NCBI RefSeq assembly: GCF_963678635.1
Contig: NC_087065.1
Coordinates: forward strand, 40,985,430 to 41,049,429
Length of the DNA: 64,000 nucleotides
DNA from: Symsagittifera roscoffensis
Taxonomy: Eukaryota > Xenacoelomorpha > Acoela > Convolutidae
Direction of reading: 5' to 3'
Both the position numbers and the translations under genes were made by a program. Positions 33,383-44,439 of this stretch are shown here, piece after piece (the stretch's first letter is position 1; the number at the start of each line of letters is the position of its first letter). Below the pieces are notes generated by a model. That model was not told the DNA's origin and did no database searches. It was given only the letters and a program-made list of their open reading frames with translations.

Positions 33383-33536
33383 ATTTACTAAAAGAAAACT
33401 TTCCCTACATTTTGCAACCCTTTTTTTAAGTACTGCGATTAAAATCCAGATTTTATTTTAGCAAATTAAGTTAAAAAGTCGAAATTTACCGTATATGTTG
33501 TTTCCATGAAAACGAATATCAAGGCTTATACTTTCC

Positions 33537-34310
33537 ATGAAGACGATTATCAAGGCTAATCAAAAAAGAGATCAGGCCGCCCCAAAAAAAAAACAAACGG
33601 AAGTGAAGATGATCAAATTATACAATTTGGAAACTAATTGCAGGAAAAAATTACAATCCTTGAGCCATATTTTTCCAGTCTCAAGGTTTACTATGCAACG
33701 ACATTTTCAAAAACTTGAATTTCGTTACCGGAAAGCCTCGCAAAACTTTTGCGTCACAACAAAGAGAAAAACGAATATCTTATGCAAATCGTTATTTGAG
33801 TTTCGATTGGAGTCGGGTTATGTTTTTGGAGTCGCAAAATAGTTTCGATTGGAGTCGGAAAATGTTAGTGAAATTTAAAAAAAAACAGAAAAATTCTGAG
33901 ATGTATTTTTTGAGAACGGTCAAGCGGACAGTATGAAACACGAATTTCGATTGATACCCGAATTCAGAGCCGTGGAAATGTGAGAGTATGGCGTTTTTCT
34001 TTTTCTGATTTCTGCTACTTTCTATACGACAATGAACGCCCAGCAGTATACAGAAGAAAATTCACCAATTTTCTGCTTCCTAGTGTGGACATGCTGAACC
34101 CACAAGAAGAACGTTTGTTTTTTTTTCAACAAGACAATGCCACATTTCATACGGCAAATGTGACGAAACTTTTTTGACGAGATAAAAAACTCCTCTTCTC
34201 GAATGGCCTCCATAGCCCTGATCTAAACCCTATTGTTTTTTTTCCGTCGCTGTGATGTCCGTAATGAAGACTGCGAAGTCCTGAATTTTCCGATTGCACT
34301 TTTCAATTTT
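33537..34310 (+). pseudogene. Tc1/mariner-type transposase, broken
   Basis: A plus-strand DDE transposase remnant in three frames: SLSHIFPVSRFTMQRHFQKL (DNA-binding side), KTFASQQREKRISYANRYL with FDWSRVMFLE (before the first catalytic Asp region), MRVWRFSFSDFCYFLYDNE (the M-V-W-G strand), and EERLFFFQQDNATFHTAN, whose QQDNA-x-x-H is the hallmark second Asp. After a frameshift near 34170 traces of the LxWPxxSPDxNPI motif follow (LLEWPP, then SKPYCF). Two 26-bp near-identical direct repeats precede it (33501-33557). No clear terminal inverted repeats found. It begins only ~155 bp from the element M LTR. Confidence 0.7.
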
Positions 34311-34349
34311 CTTCATTTTATTTCCCCCCACGCTATGTAAAATACAAAG

Positions 34350-34441
34350 GCCTCAATTTAATTTGGACCAAATTCATTTGCCTTGTACGCGTGTTATTTG
34401 AACGCAATAGTTTGCACGCTAATTGTCCCAAATTGGCCAAA
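34350..34441. repeat. Short imperfect palindromic element
   Basis: Begins GGCCTCAATTTAATTTGGAC and ends GTCCCAAATTGGCC, so the ends are inverted relative to each other across ~90 bp. The same end motif (CCTCAATTCAATCTGGAAC and GTCCCAAATTGAGTTGAGG) forms the inner arm ends of the larger inverted repeat at 34840-36955, suggesting one transposon family. Confidence 0.45.
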
Positions 34442-35139
34442 TTATCAATTTTGAAACCCCGTAACCCTCCAAAATTAATCACAGGTAAAACAACATTTTT
34501 TTTGAATTAAACTCAGGACAGCAATATTTTCTAGATGCTATAGAAAAATTTCGTCCAAAATTTGTCATAAACGCTTAGCTGACAAAACAAAAATTGACTG
34601 AAGAAAAATAATCACACCAAGCATAAGATATGTTCAAAAAAACGGAACATTAAAACATTTTAATTGAATCTTATTGGCTAAGATTGGATCTTTTATACAC
34701 TTATACATGGAAACAAGACTCCTCGTATACCAGGGCAAAGCCCTGAATGTTTCGACTGCCCCTTGATGCATATCGAATAATTTATTGGAAAAAAAATTAA
34801 AAAACTATAAACTTTGAACAATATCAAAAATCAAGCGTGAAAACTTGAGTGGTACCAATTTAATACGACCGATTAGCTAGCCTCAATTCAATCTGGAACA
34901 ATTTTGTTGTGTGGAAAAGTAATCACGCATCAATAACTTGCATTATGATTTCAACATTACGATGGAAACTTTCAAAGCCCGCATAAACTAATCCAGAGCT
35001 TGACCAGATTGGCAAATTTCAAGTTACCAGATTTTTCCAAAAAATGATCGGAGGCAAAATATCTTTTTTTAAAATTGATTTCAAGGCGTCGATATTTTCA
35101 ATGATATATAGTTGCTCCTAATTTTAATTTTAAAATAAT

Positions 35140-35392
35140 ATATATGCCTGGGGTGGTTATTTTTAAGTCACTTTTTGGCGATCAAAATAATAGATTTTAA
35201 AAAAAATATATTTTTAATTTCGATTGAAGATTTTTTTCCAGAAAATTAATCGATATGGGTTAATTGGCAGTCGGAACATTCAGCGCTTTGACGTGATATT
35301 CGAAAAGTCTTGTTTAATTTTTTAAGAAATTATGATTTCGATCGCCAAAAGTGGACTGAACAAAAAACCACCCCATATATAAATATTCCATT
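35140..35392. mobile_element. MITE-like hairpin nested in the inverted repeat
   Basis: The left arm reads GGGGTGGTTATTTTT...CTTTTTGGCGATC (35155-35200) and its inverted counterpart GATCGCCAAAAGTGG...CCACCCCATATAT lies at 35340-35382. Arms of ~60 bp flank a ~130-bp loop, and both outer ends are TATATAT, which fits TA-target insertion. No coding sequence. Confidence 0.6.
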
Positions 35393-36744
35393 TAATGGGA
35401 AATTTGGCGGAATTATTTCTTTTTGTGACTGAAATTTGTTTGCTGACTAATTTTTAGTTTTCGTTCGAGTTTTCTAAAACCTAAATAAGATTTTCACTTG
35501 AAGCAACTGAATATTTCATGCCAGTATCGGATATCAAGAGGACAGCACTTCAAGCCGAGTCGTAAAATTCGGGACTTCAAATCAAAAATTTGTCGGAAGT
35601 CTAATGTCTAGGAATACTATAAACTGTTGAAAGTGTTTTCCAAGTGTAAAAATAAGTTATGCCTTTCAAAATCCGGTTAATCTAAACATCTGATGAAACT
35701 CTTAAGTGATGCATTGCTACGAAGAACGCCTATTATGGAACAAACTTGCCAAAATTTATGAAAAAAATTTTATTGGTGAAAAATTACAGTTTTGAGGCGC
35801 TTGTAAAGCTTAATTTTTGGCTTGACGTCACTCCGACGTGAAGTCACATCGGCCTGTTGTCCTAGACATAATTTATGCATTCGGGTTAATGTTTTATATA
35901 TCATTTATAACTAATACTTTGATATGCAATAGGGTTGAAGTTAATACTCTTCTTGTATTATAGGATACCCTTCAATAGGATACTCTTCTTGTCTTTGAGA
36001 AATTTTGATTTACGCTCACATTTTGCCTAAATAGTAGCACTCTTAGCTGTTCCCTTTATATAATGAGAAAAGTTTTGTGATAATTTTGAACTAAGTTAAA
36101 ACTTTTCTGTGACTTCAAGATGAAGAGAAACAACAAAAAATATATAACACAGAAGGTTTTTTTCTTCTTCAGATTTATTAAACTGGTTACATTGCCGCTG
36201 CTGATCTCATGGTATCAATCATATCAGTCTTGAAAAATTTTCTCTCTGTTTTTCATACGGTTTTCCTGTCCATAATTTGGTGGTTTTATGACTGGTGTAT
36301 AAAATTTATTTTATAATGGTTTATAAAATTGCAGTCGAAAATGAAATCTTTCAATGTAAAATGATGAACAAAATGGTGCATCATGAACAAAATTTAAACA
36401 AAAGAATGAAAAAAAAACGCGTTTTATACGTTTAATGATTTGAAAACTGCTAATATTGTTTTCAGAAATTTCAAACAGGCCAACGGTTAGGAAAAAATTA
36501 AATGTAAGCAATTTAGGTGCAAGATCGGAGAGTAAACGGTCAAACAAAATAAATTATGTTCTAGTAGCATCGAGTAAAATAATTTGAATTGGCTTATAAT
36601 TCTTTGCAAACATTTGAAAATGGGATACAAATAAATTATTATTGCTCCGAGTTTTGAAAAAAAAGCAATATTTAATCGGTGTGGTTTTTTAATCGGAAAT
36701 TTTTCAGCGATTGAAAAAATAGCCATTAACAAAATTCCTTATAC
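35393..36744. other. Interior of the large inverted repeat, no gene seen
   Basis: AT-rich sequence. Minus-strand open frames at 36311-36547 and 36487-36732 (78 and 81 codons) are Phe/Leu/Ile-rich and match nothing I recognise. Confidence 0.45.
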
Positions 36745-36955
36745 CCCATTGAAGATATCGACTCCATGAAATCAAATGTCAGAAGATATTTTACCTCCGA
36801 TTCTTTTTTTTGCAATTTTCTGGGAGTTTGAAAGTTGCCAATTTGTTTATGCTCTGGACGATTTTATGCGCGCATTGTCCCAAATTGAGTTGAGGCTAAC
36901 TAGTCGGTCATAATAATTTCGTACGACTGATTTTTTCACACTTGTTCCTGTCCAA

Positions 36956-37298
36956 TTTTTATAGTTTTCAATATTTTTTTCCGAAAAAACTAATTAATAT
37001 GGGCAGTTTTTTCTAATCGTGTAGTCAATCGTCGAGCCGCTGAACTTGTTTTTGTCCATTTCTGCACTTTTTATCTCCTTTCTGAAAATTCCCACTCAAA
37101 ATCCACTCATTGATTTCGTTTTTTTTTCTCACCTAAGAATCTCTTATTTCGTTTTTTACACTATGATTTCTTCTTCAATCCGTGTTTACCTTCTTCCGAC
37201 CCTCAGTTTAAATGCTTGAAGAATTTATAGACTCTTCAACACTGTCGTTACAAAATTGCGGTGAAGTAAAACGGCTTTCAAAAGCTACTGGTCTCACT
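36956..37298. other. Intergenic, AT-rich
   Basis: Nothing recognised. It separates the inverted-repeat element from a LINE remnant. Confidence 0.45.
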
Positions 37299-37500
37299 TC
37301 AGCTTAGAATTTCCGACATATTCAGTTGATCTGAGACATGTGTGCATATCTCAGATTTCAGCCCCATATACAACCACGCTGTCACAACGGCCCTATACCA
37401 AGGTGCGTACAGAAATCTGGCACTGACTAGTTCAAAAACGGTCGCGATCCGAAGCAGAGCGATGCAAGACGTCTCAAACAAATATACACTTTTGTTGTAT
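37299..37500 (-). pseudogene. LINE ORF2 C-terminal scrap
   Basis: In one minus-strand frame it reads CQISVRTLV, a stop, then GRCDSVVVYGAEI, matching the RxLVxxxVVVYGxExW motif that follows the RT catalytic core in many non-LTR retrotransposons. Stops interrupt it on both sides, and an overlapping 60-codon open frame is out of phase. The assignment rests on one motif. Confidence 0.4.
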
Positions 37501-37868
37501 TTGTTCCACTAAAGCTCGCTCCTCGGCGGCTCTGCTTTTTATAATTCTGAGGATATCTTTATATCCCTTTAACTCCAATAAAGGTCCAATAACAAGCTCA
37601 ATGGATAATATATCTTCGGCGTTCCAGCCTAAAATCATTTATGAACAAAGCCGGGTAGCTCCCATGAGTTAAACTATTGTCTGGTTGGTTGTAGAGAAGA
37701 CAAAGAGTGTTTTTGCAAAAGTAATTCTAATCAGTAACCTCATCAGTACCCTAATCAGTACCCTCAGAAAATGTTTCTATGATGTTAAATCAACAGGAGA
37801 TGACACTGAGAAAGCAAACGTTTTAATTGTTTTTCTGAAGGTGTTATCAAAAGAAAGCTGAACTTGAC
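37501..37868. other. Intergenic, no gene seen
   Basis: Contains a short triplicated phrase (CAGTACCCT-type, 37735-37770). No coding motif. Confidence 0.4.
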
Positions 37869-38289
37869 CTGATACTAAAAAGCAGCAATGGCTGTCATAA
37901 AAAACACTGAAAGCGAACGAATTAAAACTTTATGTAAATCTCGAAAGTCTTCAAATAAAAAATCATCGAGTTTTGACAATAGTGACAATATTACCAGAAA
38001 AAGCTAATCCAACAGCCGAAGTCGCACATACTTTTGTTCAAAACTGTCATCAACAAAATTCACTACACAATTCAATCTTAAACTAGTCGGATAGTACAAA
38101 TACTCTTAGAAGGAAACAAGGCAGCAGCGGAAAGCTACCGCATGATCATTTTGCTGTGCTCTGTTACAAAAGTAGTGAAGCTCTAAGTTTTAAAGAAAAA
38201 AATCCGCTTGTGTGTTTTTTTCAGAAAAAACGCTCCAAATGGCTTCAGACATAATCATTCAGCAGTACTACATCTGAGAGTTTTGTTGT
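37869..38289 (+). pseudogene. LINE RT fragment cut by element G
   Basis: A plus-strand frame shows GNKAAAESYRMIILLCSVTK, comparable to the NYRPISLLSxxxK motif of non-LTR RTs, then VLKKKIRLCVFFQ and, in the next frame, NAPNGFRHNHSAVLHLRVLL, comparable to the QxGFRxxxSTxxxL motif. Spacing and order are right for the fingers/palm start of a LINE RT. The match ends at the 5' LTR of element G (38290), as expected if G inserted into it; I could not find the continuation on the other side. Confidence 0.6.
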
Positions 38290-38497
38290 TGTTGTGATTT
38301 GTTTTAGTGTCTTAAATAAACTTCGGTATTTAATTAATACCTGTTAACCAATTTAGTTACGACCATTGGTCGATATGAGAAAAGGTCAGTTGTCCTTTTA
38401 ACGTTCTTAATTCACATACTTCCTTTTAATAGTTTTAATCTTTTAAGTTTATGTACAGTATTTGTACATAGGTATACAAAATTAGAATAGTTTATTA
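38290..38497 (+). repeat. Element G 5' LTR (208 bp)
   Basis: TGTTGTGATTTG...TAGTTTATTA, the same length as the 3' LTR. Differences are spread along it, most densely near the 5' end (the TTTTAGTGTC versus TTTGAGTGTA region). Confidence 0.9.
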
Positions 38498-38518
38498 TGG
38501 CGGTCTAATGATTCGAAC
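38498..38518 (+). other. Element G primer binding site
   Basis: TGGCGGTCTAATG follows the LTR with no gap and continues ATTCGAAC, which is complementary to a tRNA TTCGAAT loop. The spacing between the TGG and the T-loop complement is about three bases shorter than for a standard tRNA, so the site is either damaged or uses only the 3' end. The tRNA identity is uncertain (TGGCG start would suit tRNA-Ser). Confidence 0.5.
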
Positions 38519-38592
38519 GTGCGTGGAATTCCCCCCTTTTGGCCTAACCATACCCTAGAGCCACCGCATGCCAATGGAGCGACCAATTTCAA

Positions 38593-39474
38593 TTGGCGAT
38601 CATTGCCAAAGAAAATCTGAATTTAGAGAGTCTGAATGGACCAGAGATCCCAGAGACGCAAATACCAATTTTGGAACAAGCAACAGGCAGCGAGTCGGAC
38701 ACGGAAAGAGCCAACAGAGAGAATAGGAACAAAAACGCGATGAAACAGTACGAATCCGCCGAAGAAAAGCGGATCAACGAAGAAAAGAGGAAATTTAATG
38801 GAATGAGACGAACGGAGGCGGACAAGAAACTGCGGTCAATTTTATTTCTAGCCTTAGGGAGCGAAGGAAAAAGAGTCCTTACACAGAAGAACCCGAGAGT
38901 CAAGATTTTAGCAATAACTTTCTCCGAGTTCTGGACTTTGCTTGACGCCGCATTTAACAAACCGCCCAACACAACGTTTGAAAGATACAAATTATTAAAT
39001 CGGAAGCAGAAAGACCGCGAGTCTTACGAACAACTTTGGGGAGCCCTGACGGATTTGGCTAGCACGTGCAACATCAAGGAATCCGACGAGGCAGAGTGGA
39101 TAAGGGACATTTTCATCTGCAATATGAAAAACACAGACACCCAGAGGAAACTACTGGCAGCTACCATAAGCCCGTCGGAAGCACTTAATCCAGCTTTAAT
39201 CGATGAAAAGGGATATTTTAATCACCAGAAATTGACGAATATGTCACGGTCGTCGACCAACGGGACAACTTTCAAACTTTTTAACAATCATAATCCGATC
39301 AAAAAGGAACCGAGCCTAAACATTGAACGGAGTAATTCGTGCATGAAATGTGGAGATGCATTTACGAAAAGGCACTTAAACGTCTGCCCAGCGAAGGACA
39401 TAACCTGTAAAAATAGTAATTATAAGGGCACTTCGCCAAATTATGTAAATCGCGTAATAAAAGACCAACTGTAA
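38593..39474 (+). pseudogene. Element G gag
   Basis: A ~290-codon open frame, Lys/Glu-rich at the start (ANRENRNKNAMKQYES), with a capsid-like middle (ITFSEFWTLLDAAFNKP, YKLLNRKQKDRESYEQLW) and a Cys/His cluster at the end: CMKCGDAFTKRHLNVC, then CKNSNYKG where a second knuckle has lost its second Cys. No in-frame ATG starts it; an ATG at 38568 is in another frame, so the true start is broken or upstream. Pol continues in another phase after 39474. Confidence 0.85.
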
Positions 39475-39599
39475 ATACTGTATCAGATAATTATGTAAAC
39501 ACCGAGAATTGTACATTCGCACCCCCGGAAAACTCGTGGGCGGAAGACCAAGAATCGTGTGATGTTAGAAATGCGGGAAACGAGTACGAACAGAGTGAC

Positions 39600-40070
39600 G
39601 ATGACGATTTTTCGGTGTTGAGTGTGAGAACTATTTACGACAAAAACGGTCTCGAAACAAAGAAACTTCTGAACTTAGGCATCGGCTGGGATATGATTGT
39701 AAACATACCAGTAGAATCAGCAAGCCCCGTAAGATTTTTAAAATAGAATGTATTACACGAAATTAAACTGAGATATCCGAACCTCAAAATACACCCAGTG
39801 GAGAAAAGGATAAAAAACTTATATTGCGGATTCACCAACGACACGATCAATATCTTGGGAAAGATAATCGTCAGGACACAATCCAATGGGTGGATCAGCG
39901 AAGAAACCCCGTTCTTCATAATTGGCGGACATGAACGAAACATCCTGGAGAACGACAATTTACCCAATCTGGGCATAGAAGTGTCACAGAGGAAAAGCCA
40001 CCAACCAATTTGCATGGTCAACCAACCTACACTCGAGAGTGAGTACAAAAACTTACCTTCTTTATCTGAC
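39600..40070 (+). pseudogene. Element G protease, active site altered
   Basis: Pol frame 0 shows VNIPVESASPVRFLK (39700-39743), the position of the aspartic protease D-(T/S)-G-(S/A)-P motif, here Glu-Ser-Ala, followed by TAG (39744-39746). The frame resumes with CGFTNDTINILGKI and GGHERNILENDNL, the usual flap and C-terminal part. As in element M the catalytic Asp is replaced by Glu, though the sequence around it differs. Confidence 0.7.
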
Positions 40071-40079
40071 AAGATTTTT

Positions 40080-40925
40080 AACGAGCTCAAAGAACTATTC
40101 ACTAGAGTGGGGAAAATACCTAACGACCGAAAACTAAATCATTTCCACTCACCTTTTAAACCAATACAATCCAAAGGGAGAAGAGTCCCGCTTCACTTAC
40201 TCGCTGGAGTGAACGAAGAATTAAAAAGAACGGAGACAAAAGGTCATATAATAAAATTAGAGAAATGGGACGAAGATTGCTTTATCAGCCCAATTTTAAT
40301 AACTCGGAAAAAGGATGATTCGATCAAACTGGCGTTAGACTCCAAACTATTCAACGATCAAGTTTTTAAAAATAAGTATCAAATGCCAAATATTACGAAA
40401 CTATAGACAACGTGGCTCTTCAAATTTCGGAGAAATCCTACGGGCGAGTTTGGTTTAGTAATTCAGACCTGAAAAACGCGTATAGCCAACTCAAACTATG
40501 CGAACAAACGAGTAGGCAGTGCAATTTTAGTATAGTAGGCGGCAGAACTACCGGAACGTATCGATTTTTAACGGGATTTTACGGACTGGGGGACATGCCA
40601 AATGAATTCCAACGGGTTATGAACTCACTGTTGAAAAATATCCTCTTCACAAATTGCTACATAGACGACATCCTGGTAGCTTCGCGTGGATCCTTGGAAG
40701 AACACAAAGCAATAGTGTATAAAATTTTATCAATATTAGATAAGAACAATATGGCAGTTAAATGGGGGAAATGCGCATTTTTTAAATCAGATATCGAATG
40801 GCTTGGCTTCAAAATTTCCGGCGATGGAGTACGACCTTTGGTCGGTAAAGCAGACGCAATAAAAAAATTGCCACCCCCAAGAATATTTCCGAATTACGTT
40901 CGTTCTTCGGTTCGATAAACCAGTA
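40080..40925 (+). pseudogene. Element G reverse transcriptase
   Basis: Motifs in order: FKPIQSKGRRVPLHLLAGV, FISPILITRKKDDSIKLALD, then a stop and frame change at 40405-40412, FSNSDLKNAYSQLKL with the first catalytic Asp, TGTYRFLTGFYGLGDMPNEF, the YIDD box (Tyr codon at 40658), WLGFKISGDGVRP, and after a frameshift at the C run near 40875 SELRSFFGSINQYVKFVP. The catalytic residues survive but the frame is broken twice. Confidence 0.93.
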
Positions 40926-42147
40926 CGTAAAATTCGTCCCTAACTTATCGACCCTAAGTTCTCCCCTTCGTCCTCTACTAAATAAAAAATCGATTTACAA
41001 ATGGGACAAAAACCATTCTATAGCGTTTGAGAAGTTAAAAGCGGAAATCGTAAATATCACAGAAAACAGTCACTTTGATATAAAAGAGAAGACAAGACTG
41101 AAAACAGATGCTTCACACAACGGACTAGGTGCGACCCTAGAACGATTACAGGGCGACCAGTTGAAAACAATCGCGTTCGCATCTAGGTTTTTGAATAACC
41201 ATGAAATGAAGTATTCTACCAATGAATTAGAGTTGCTGGGAGTCGTATGGGCAACCGAACCTTTTAGAAACTACCTGTATGGAACTGAACTTCAAATTGT
41301 AACAGACCATAAAGCATTACTATCAGCACTCTCAGCAAACCTTGGGAATAAAACGATGCACAGTCGGTTGACCCGTTGGTTGAACAGGCTTTCACCATTC
41401 AATTTTAAAATATCGCATTTACCGGGAAAGGATATGAGTTTTACAGATCTTTTATCTAGACCTCCTTCGGGTAAAACCCTCCCAATTTCTCACTATGACG
41501 ATGAATTTGTAGTCACTTCAATCGAAAAAATTCAGAAAATTCTATTGAATAAACAACATTCTAAAATTGTTACTGTAAATACTGTAGATAGACCAGCGGT
41601 CGCTGCAAATACTTATTCTCGAGTTACTACAATCCCGTCCGGAAACGAAAATTCAAGCGACGTGATTGGTCAGAATTGGTTAAAAAGATCTTTAGCTTTA
41701 TTTAATCTCAAAATTGTTGCTGCTATCATATCTTGTATCGCTCGGTCGATAAAAATTTGTCATAACAATCATACTCGGACAGAAAATTGTACTTCAAAAT
41801 GTCAACCTGTTGATAACTCGAAATTCAATTTTAAAAGTATTACTTTTACGGACAAAGTCCTGTTACATTTTATAATAGAAAAAAGACAATTTTTACCATC
41901 CTCCAAAATACGGCAAGAATTCCCAATGGATAAAGTTAATGAACCCTTACTGATCAATCCCGATGAACATAATATCGTTCTCAAATTCAGACATGACCGA
42001 CTTTCACCCGACCAAGCGGACCTCGTAAGAAGATTCAAGACGGACTTAAATCTACCAAATTCCCCGATCCGCCCTGAAAACCACTGTTTAAAGAAACTGC
42101 TGCAAATTATGACCAGGGAAGATAAAGTGCTGTGGGACTTGATCTAG
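40926..42147 (+). pseudogene. Element G RNase H and RH-integrase linker
   Basis: LKTDASHNGLGATLER, TIAFASRFLNNHEMKYST, NELELLGVVWATEPFRNYL, QIVTDHKALLSAL, SRLTRWLNRLSPFNFKI and LLSRPPSG give a full Ty3/gypsy RNase H. It is followed by ~220 codons of linker leading to the integrase zinc region, ending at an in-frame TAG (42145-42147). Confidence 0.9.
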
Positions 42148-43305
42148 ACGATAAAGACGAATCGACCAATGGGCATACACGGAGCTTACATGAAAATATA
42201 CGCCAAAGATCTACACGTGAAGGACGATGAGCTTTTCCTCGATAACAAATTAGTCGTTCCAGCTACCATCAGGGGAACGTTCAATTCGATGCTCCATGAG
42301 ACTCATCCAGGACAGTTTGGGATGAAATCACTTGCCGAATACTTGTTTTGGTCGCAAATTTATCGAGAAAATTACCACCACGGGAGAACGTGTAGTCAAT
42401 GCTTAAAAGCTGGTAAGAATAATAAAGTTTTACTAGATACTCATAATATTTCGAAGTTTTCGACGTTGACATTCGCGAATGAAGAAATCAACCTGGACTT
42501 GGCGGGACCGTTAGACACGTTCTGGGGTAACAATAATTACATCCTTCTTTGCATTGACCGCTATACAAAGTTCCCCTTGGCCAAAATTGTTAACAACACC
42601 CCTACGAAAATTTTAATTTCCTCCTTAAACGATTACTGTCATCTTCACGGGTTCTCAAGAAAAATCAGAGTCGACAAGGGTTCATGCTTTTTATCCCATG
42701 ATTTCAAAAAGTTCTGCGAAAACTTCAACATTGAAATTATTTACTGCACAGTCGGCGATCACAGATCCAATAGGCTAGTGGAAAGATTAGTTTACACGAT
42801 TTAATTAAATTTACTAGCAATGTCTTTCGAATTACCCAAGCCTTCACTAAACGAGTCGATTGAAAAAATTATTTGGAATCTGAGAGTCTCGAAGCAATCC
42901 ACTATCGGCTGTACCCCATTTGAAAAGCATTTTAATAGAGCAGCGAACACTAGGTGGAAAAACCTTATGTCCGATATTGACCATTTAGATAAAGGGAAAG
43001 CTATCATGTCCAAAGATCGGGCCACTAACTGGGAACTCCACGACGGGGCAGAAGATGGATATCTGGACGAGGAAAAGGACAGCATGTCAGACCCAGAAGA
43101 TAAGTTACTGCCACTAGCTGGGACGGTCACTACAAATACAAACCCGGACGATAACAAACAAGCTTCAGAACCTCTCGCAAAAAGAAAAGCAGTCATGGGA
43201 GGTAATTTATAAAGAAAGGTCTCCAACAGGAAAAATAGGGATCCATATTTTAATCTAGTTAAGAAGGATATTATTGACTCTTCAGAACACACCATAAACC
43301 CTTGA
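42148..43305 (+). pseudogene. Element G integrase (complete copy)
   Basis: In frame with RNase H across the TAG at 42145-42147: MGIHGAYMKIYAKDLHV, HETHPGQFGM, CSQC, NLDLAGP, RVDKGS, LVERLV. It has the same TAA (42802-42804) after the DDE core and the same stop at 43210-43212 as the copy at the window start. A Ser replaces Pro in the LFWPQ motif in this copy. Confidence 0.92.
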
Positions 43306-44233
43306 CAACGGTCACGTTTTACGCAAATCTGATCTGACCATCAAAGGAAAAAGACTCCCTGGGCCTGAAAAAATAATAGCGAATCAGACACCCACCGGGC
43401 ATAAACTTCATACTCATTCGAGTTTAGCTGGAAAAAGGAAACCCTCACCACCGAAGAAAGCAGTATCGACACCCTCTGGGTATTCGGGACAATGCACCTC
43501 AGGAGCGATCACTAACAGAGCATGGACTTCTGCACCGACTGTGAGCGTGGCCACTCAAGATTCCTTCCGAATTTCTTCCGGTTCTTCATCCTCATTAAAC
43601 CTAAACTCATGGGACGGGATAATTGATGATTACTTCGACGATGTGACCAATAATAATATACCTCAGAGCTATCATTCCGAATCTAAGCAGGGCTTAAGTG
43701 TTACAGGTACCGTAGACTCTTCACACTCGAGCTCAGATAGGCCAGTAAACACCGACCTCCGGGAGATCGTTAACATCCCCGACTCAGCCGAAGCAGAAGG
43801 GTCCCAAGCCAACCATATACTGTTAGACAGTACTCTGGATTCTACGGTCAACCCGACGATAAATTTACGACAATCTAGACCACGCAGGAATGTGGGACCT
43901 CCACAATTTTACGGAAATCGCCGCTTTATCTACGTGGTCCTAGAAAAAGATGACACAGGGGCGTCACCCTCATTATTTACTACCTCCCCCAGCATTCCCA
44001 GGGCAACTTTCTCGGTCCCATCATTGTCTGATTTATTGAAACCACTAGCGGAGACCCATTCCCGACAAACACTTATTGCGGAAACGACATTAACCTGGTC
44101 ATCAAAGAATTCTCTCCCGCCGGTCAGACCAGTAATTTCACCAATGAAGACCCTCTTCAACGAAAATTCCTCGGGCTCACACGTAATGTTAATGTACTTG
44201 TTGTGGATTACCGTTAGCTTAGTTTCAATTTAG
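43298..44233 (+). pseudogene. Element G pol C-terminal tail (complete copy)
   Basis: Same frame and content as 1090-2025, including RRNVGPPQFYGNRRF; a few missense differences (DDYFDDV for GDYFDDV, SYHSESK for SHHCESK). Confidence 0.75.
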
Positions 44234-44430
44234 TTAGTTGCTGTATTTTGTAAATTTGTAATTCTGTATATTCACCCTGTACATTGTACATTCTCTCTCA
44301 TTTGTGGATACTATTTTGCTTCTGTACGTTTACCTTCATCGCGCAGTTTGTAAAATCCTGTTCATTCTCGAAGGGGGAAAAAGGGTGTTTATAGAGTTAT
44401 GTAGTAAGTATGCAGTTTTACTGTTTTCCC

Positions 44431-44439
44431 GGTGGGAAA
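44431..44439 (+). other. Element G polypurine tract
   Basis: GGTGGGAAA immediately precedes the 3' LTR, where plus-strand cDNA synthesis is primed. One T interrupts the purines. Confidence 0.6.

Larger units (their letters stand above)
34840..36955. repeat. Large inverted repeat (~2.1 kb, arms ~210-270 bp)
   Basis: The left arm, about 34840-35110, is the reverse complement of the right arm, about 36745-36955. Shared landmarks (plus left, complement right) include TTAGC(T)AGCCTCAA, the GCATAAA...CCAGAGC block, ATTGGCAA, GATCGGAGG(C/T)AAAATATCTT and GTCGATAT(T/C)TTCAATG. Arms agree at roughly three quarters of positions. The ~1.6 kb between them has no recognised transposase; it holds a MITE-like hairpin and short AT-rich open frames. 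Likely a non-autonomous DNA transposon or a foldback pair of insertions. Confidence 0.7.
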
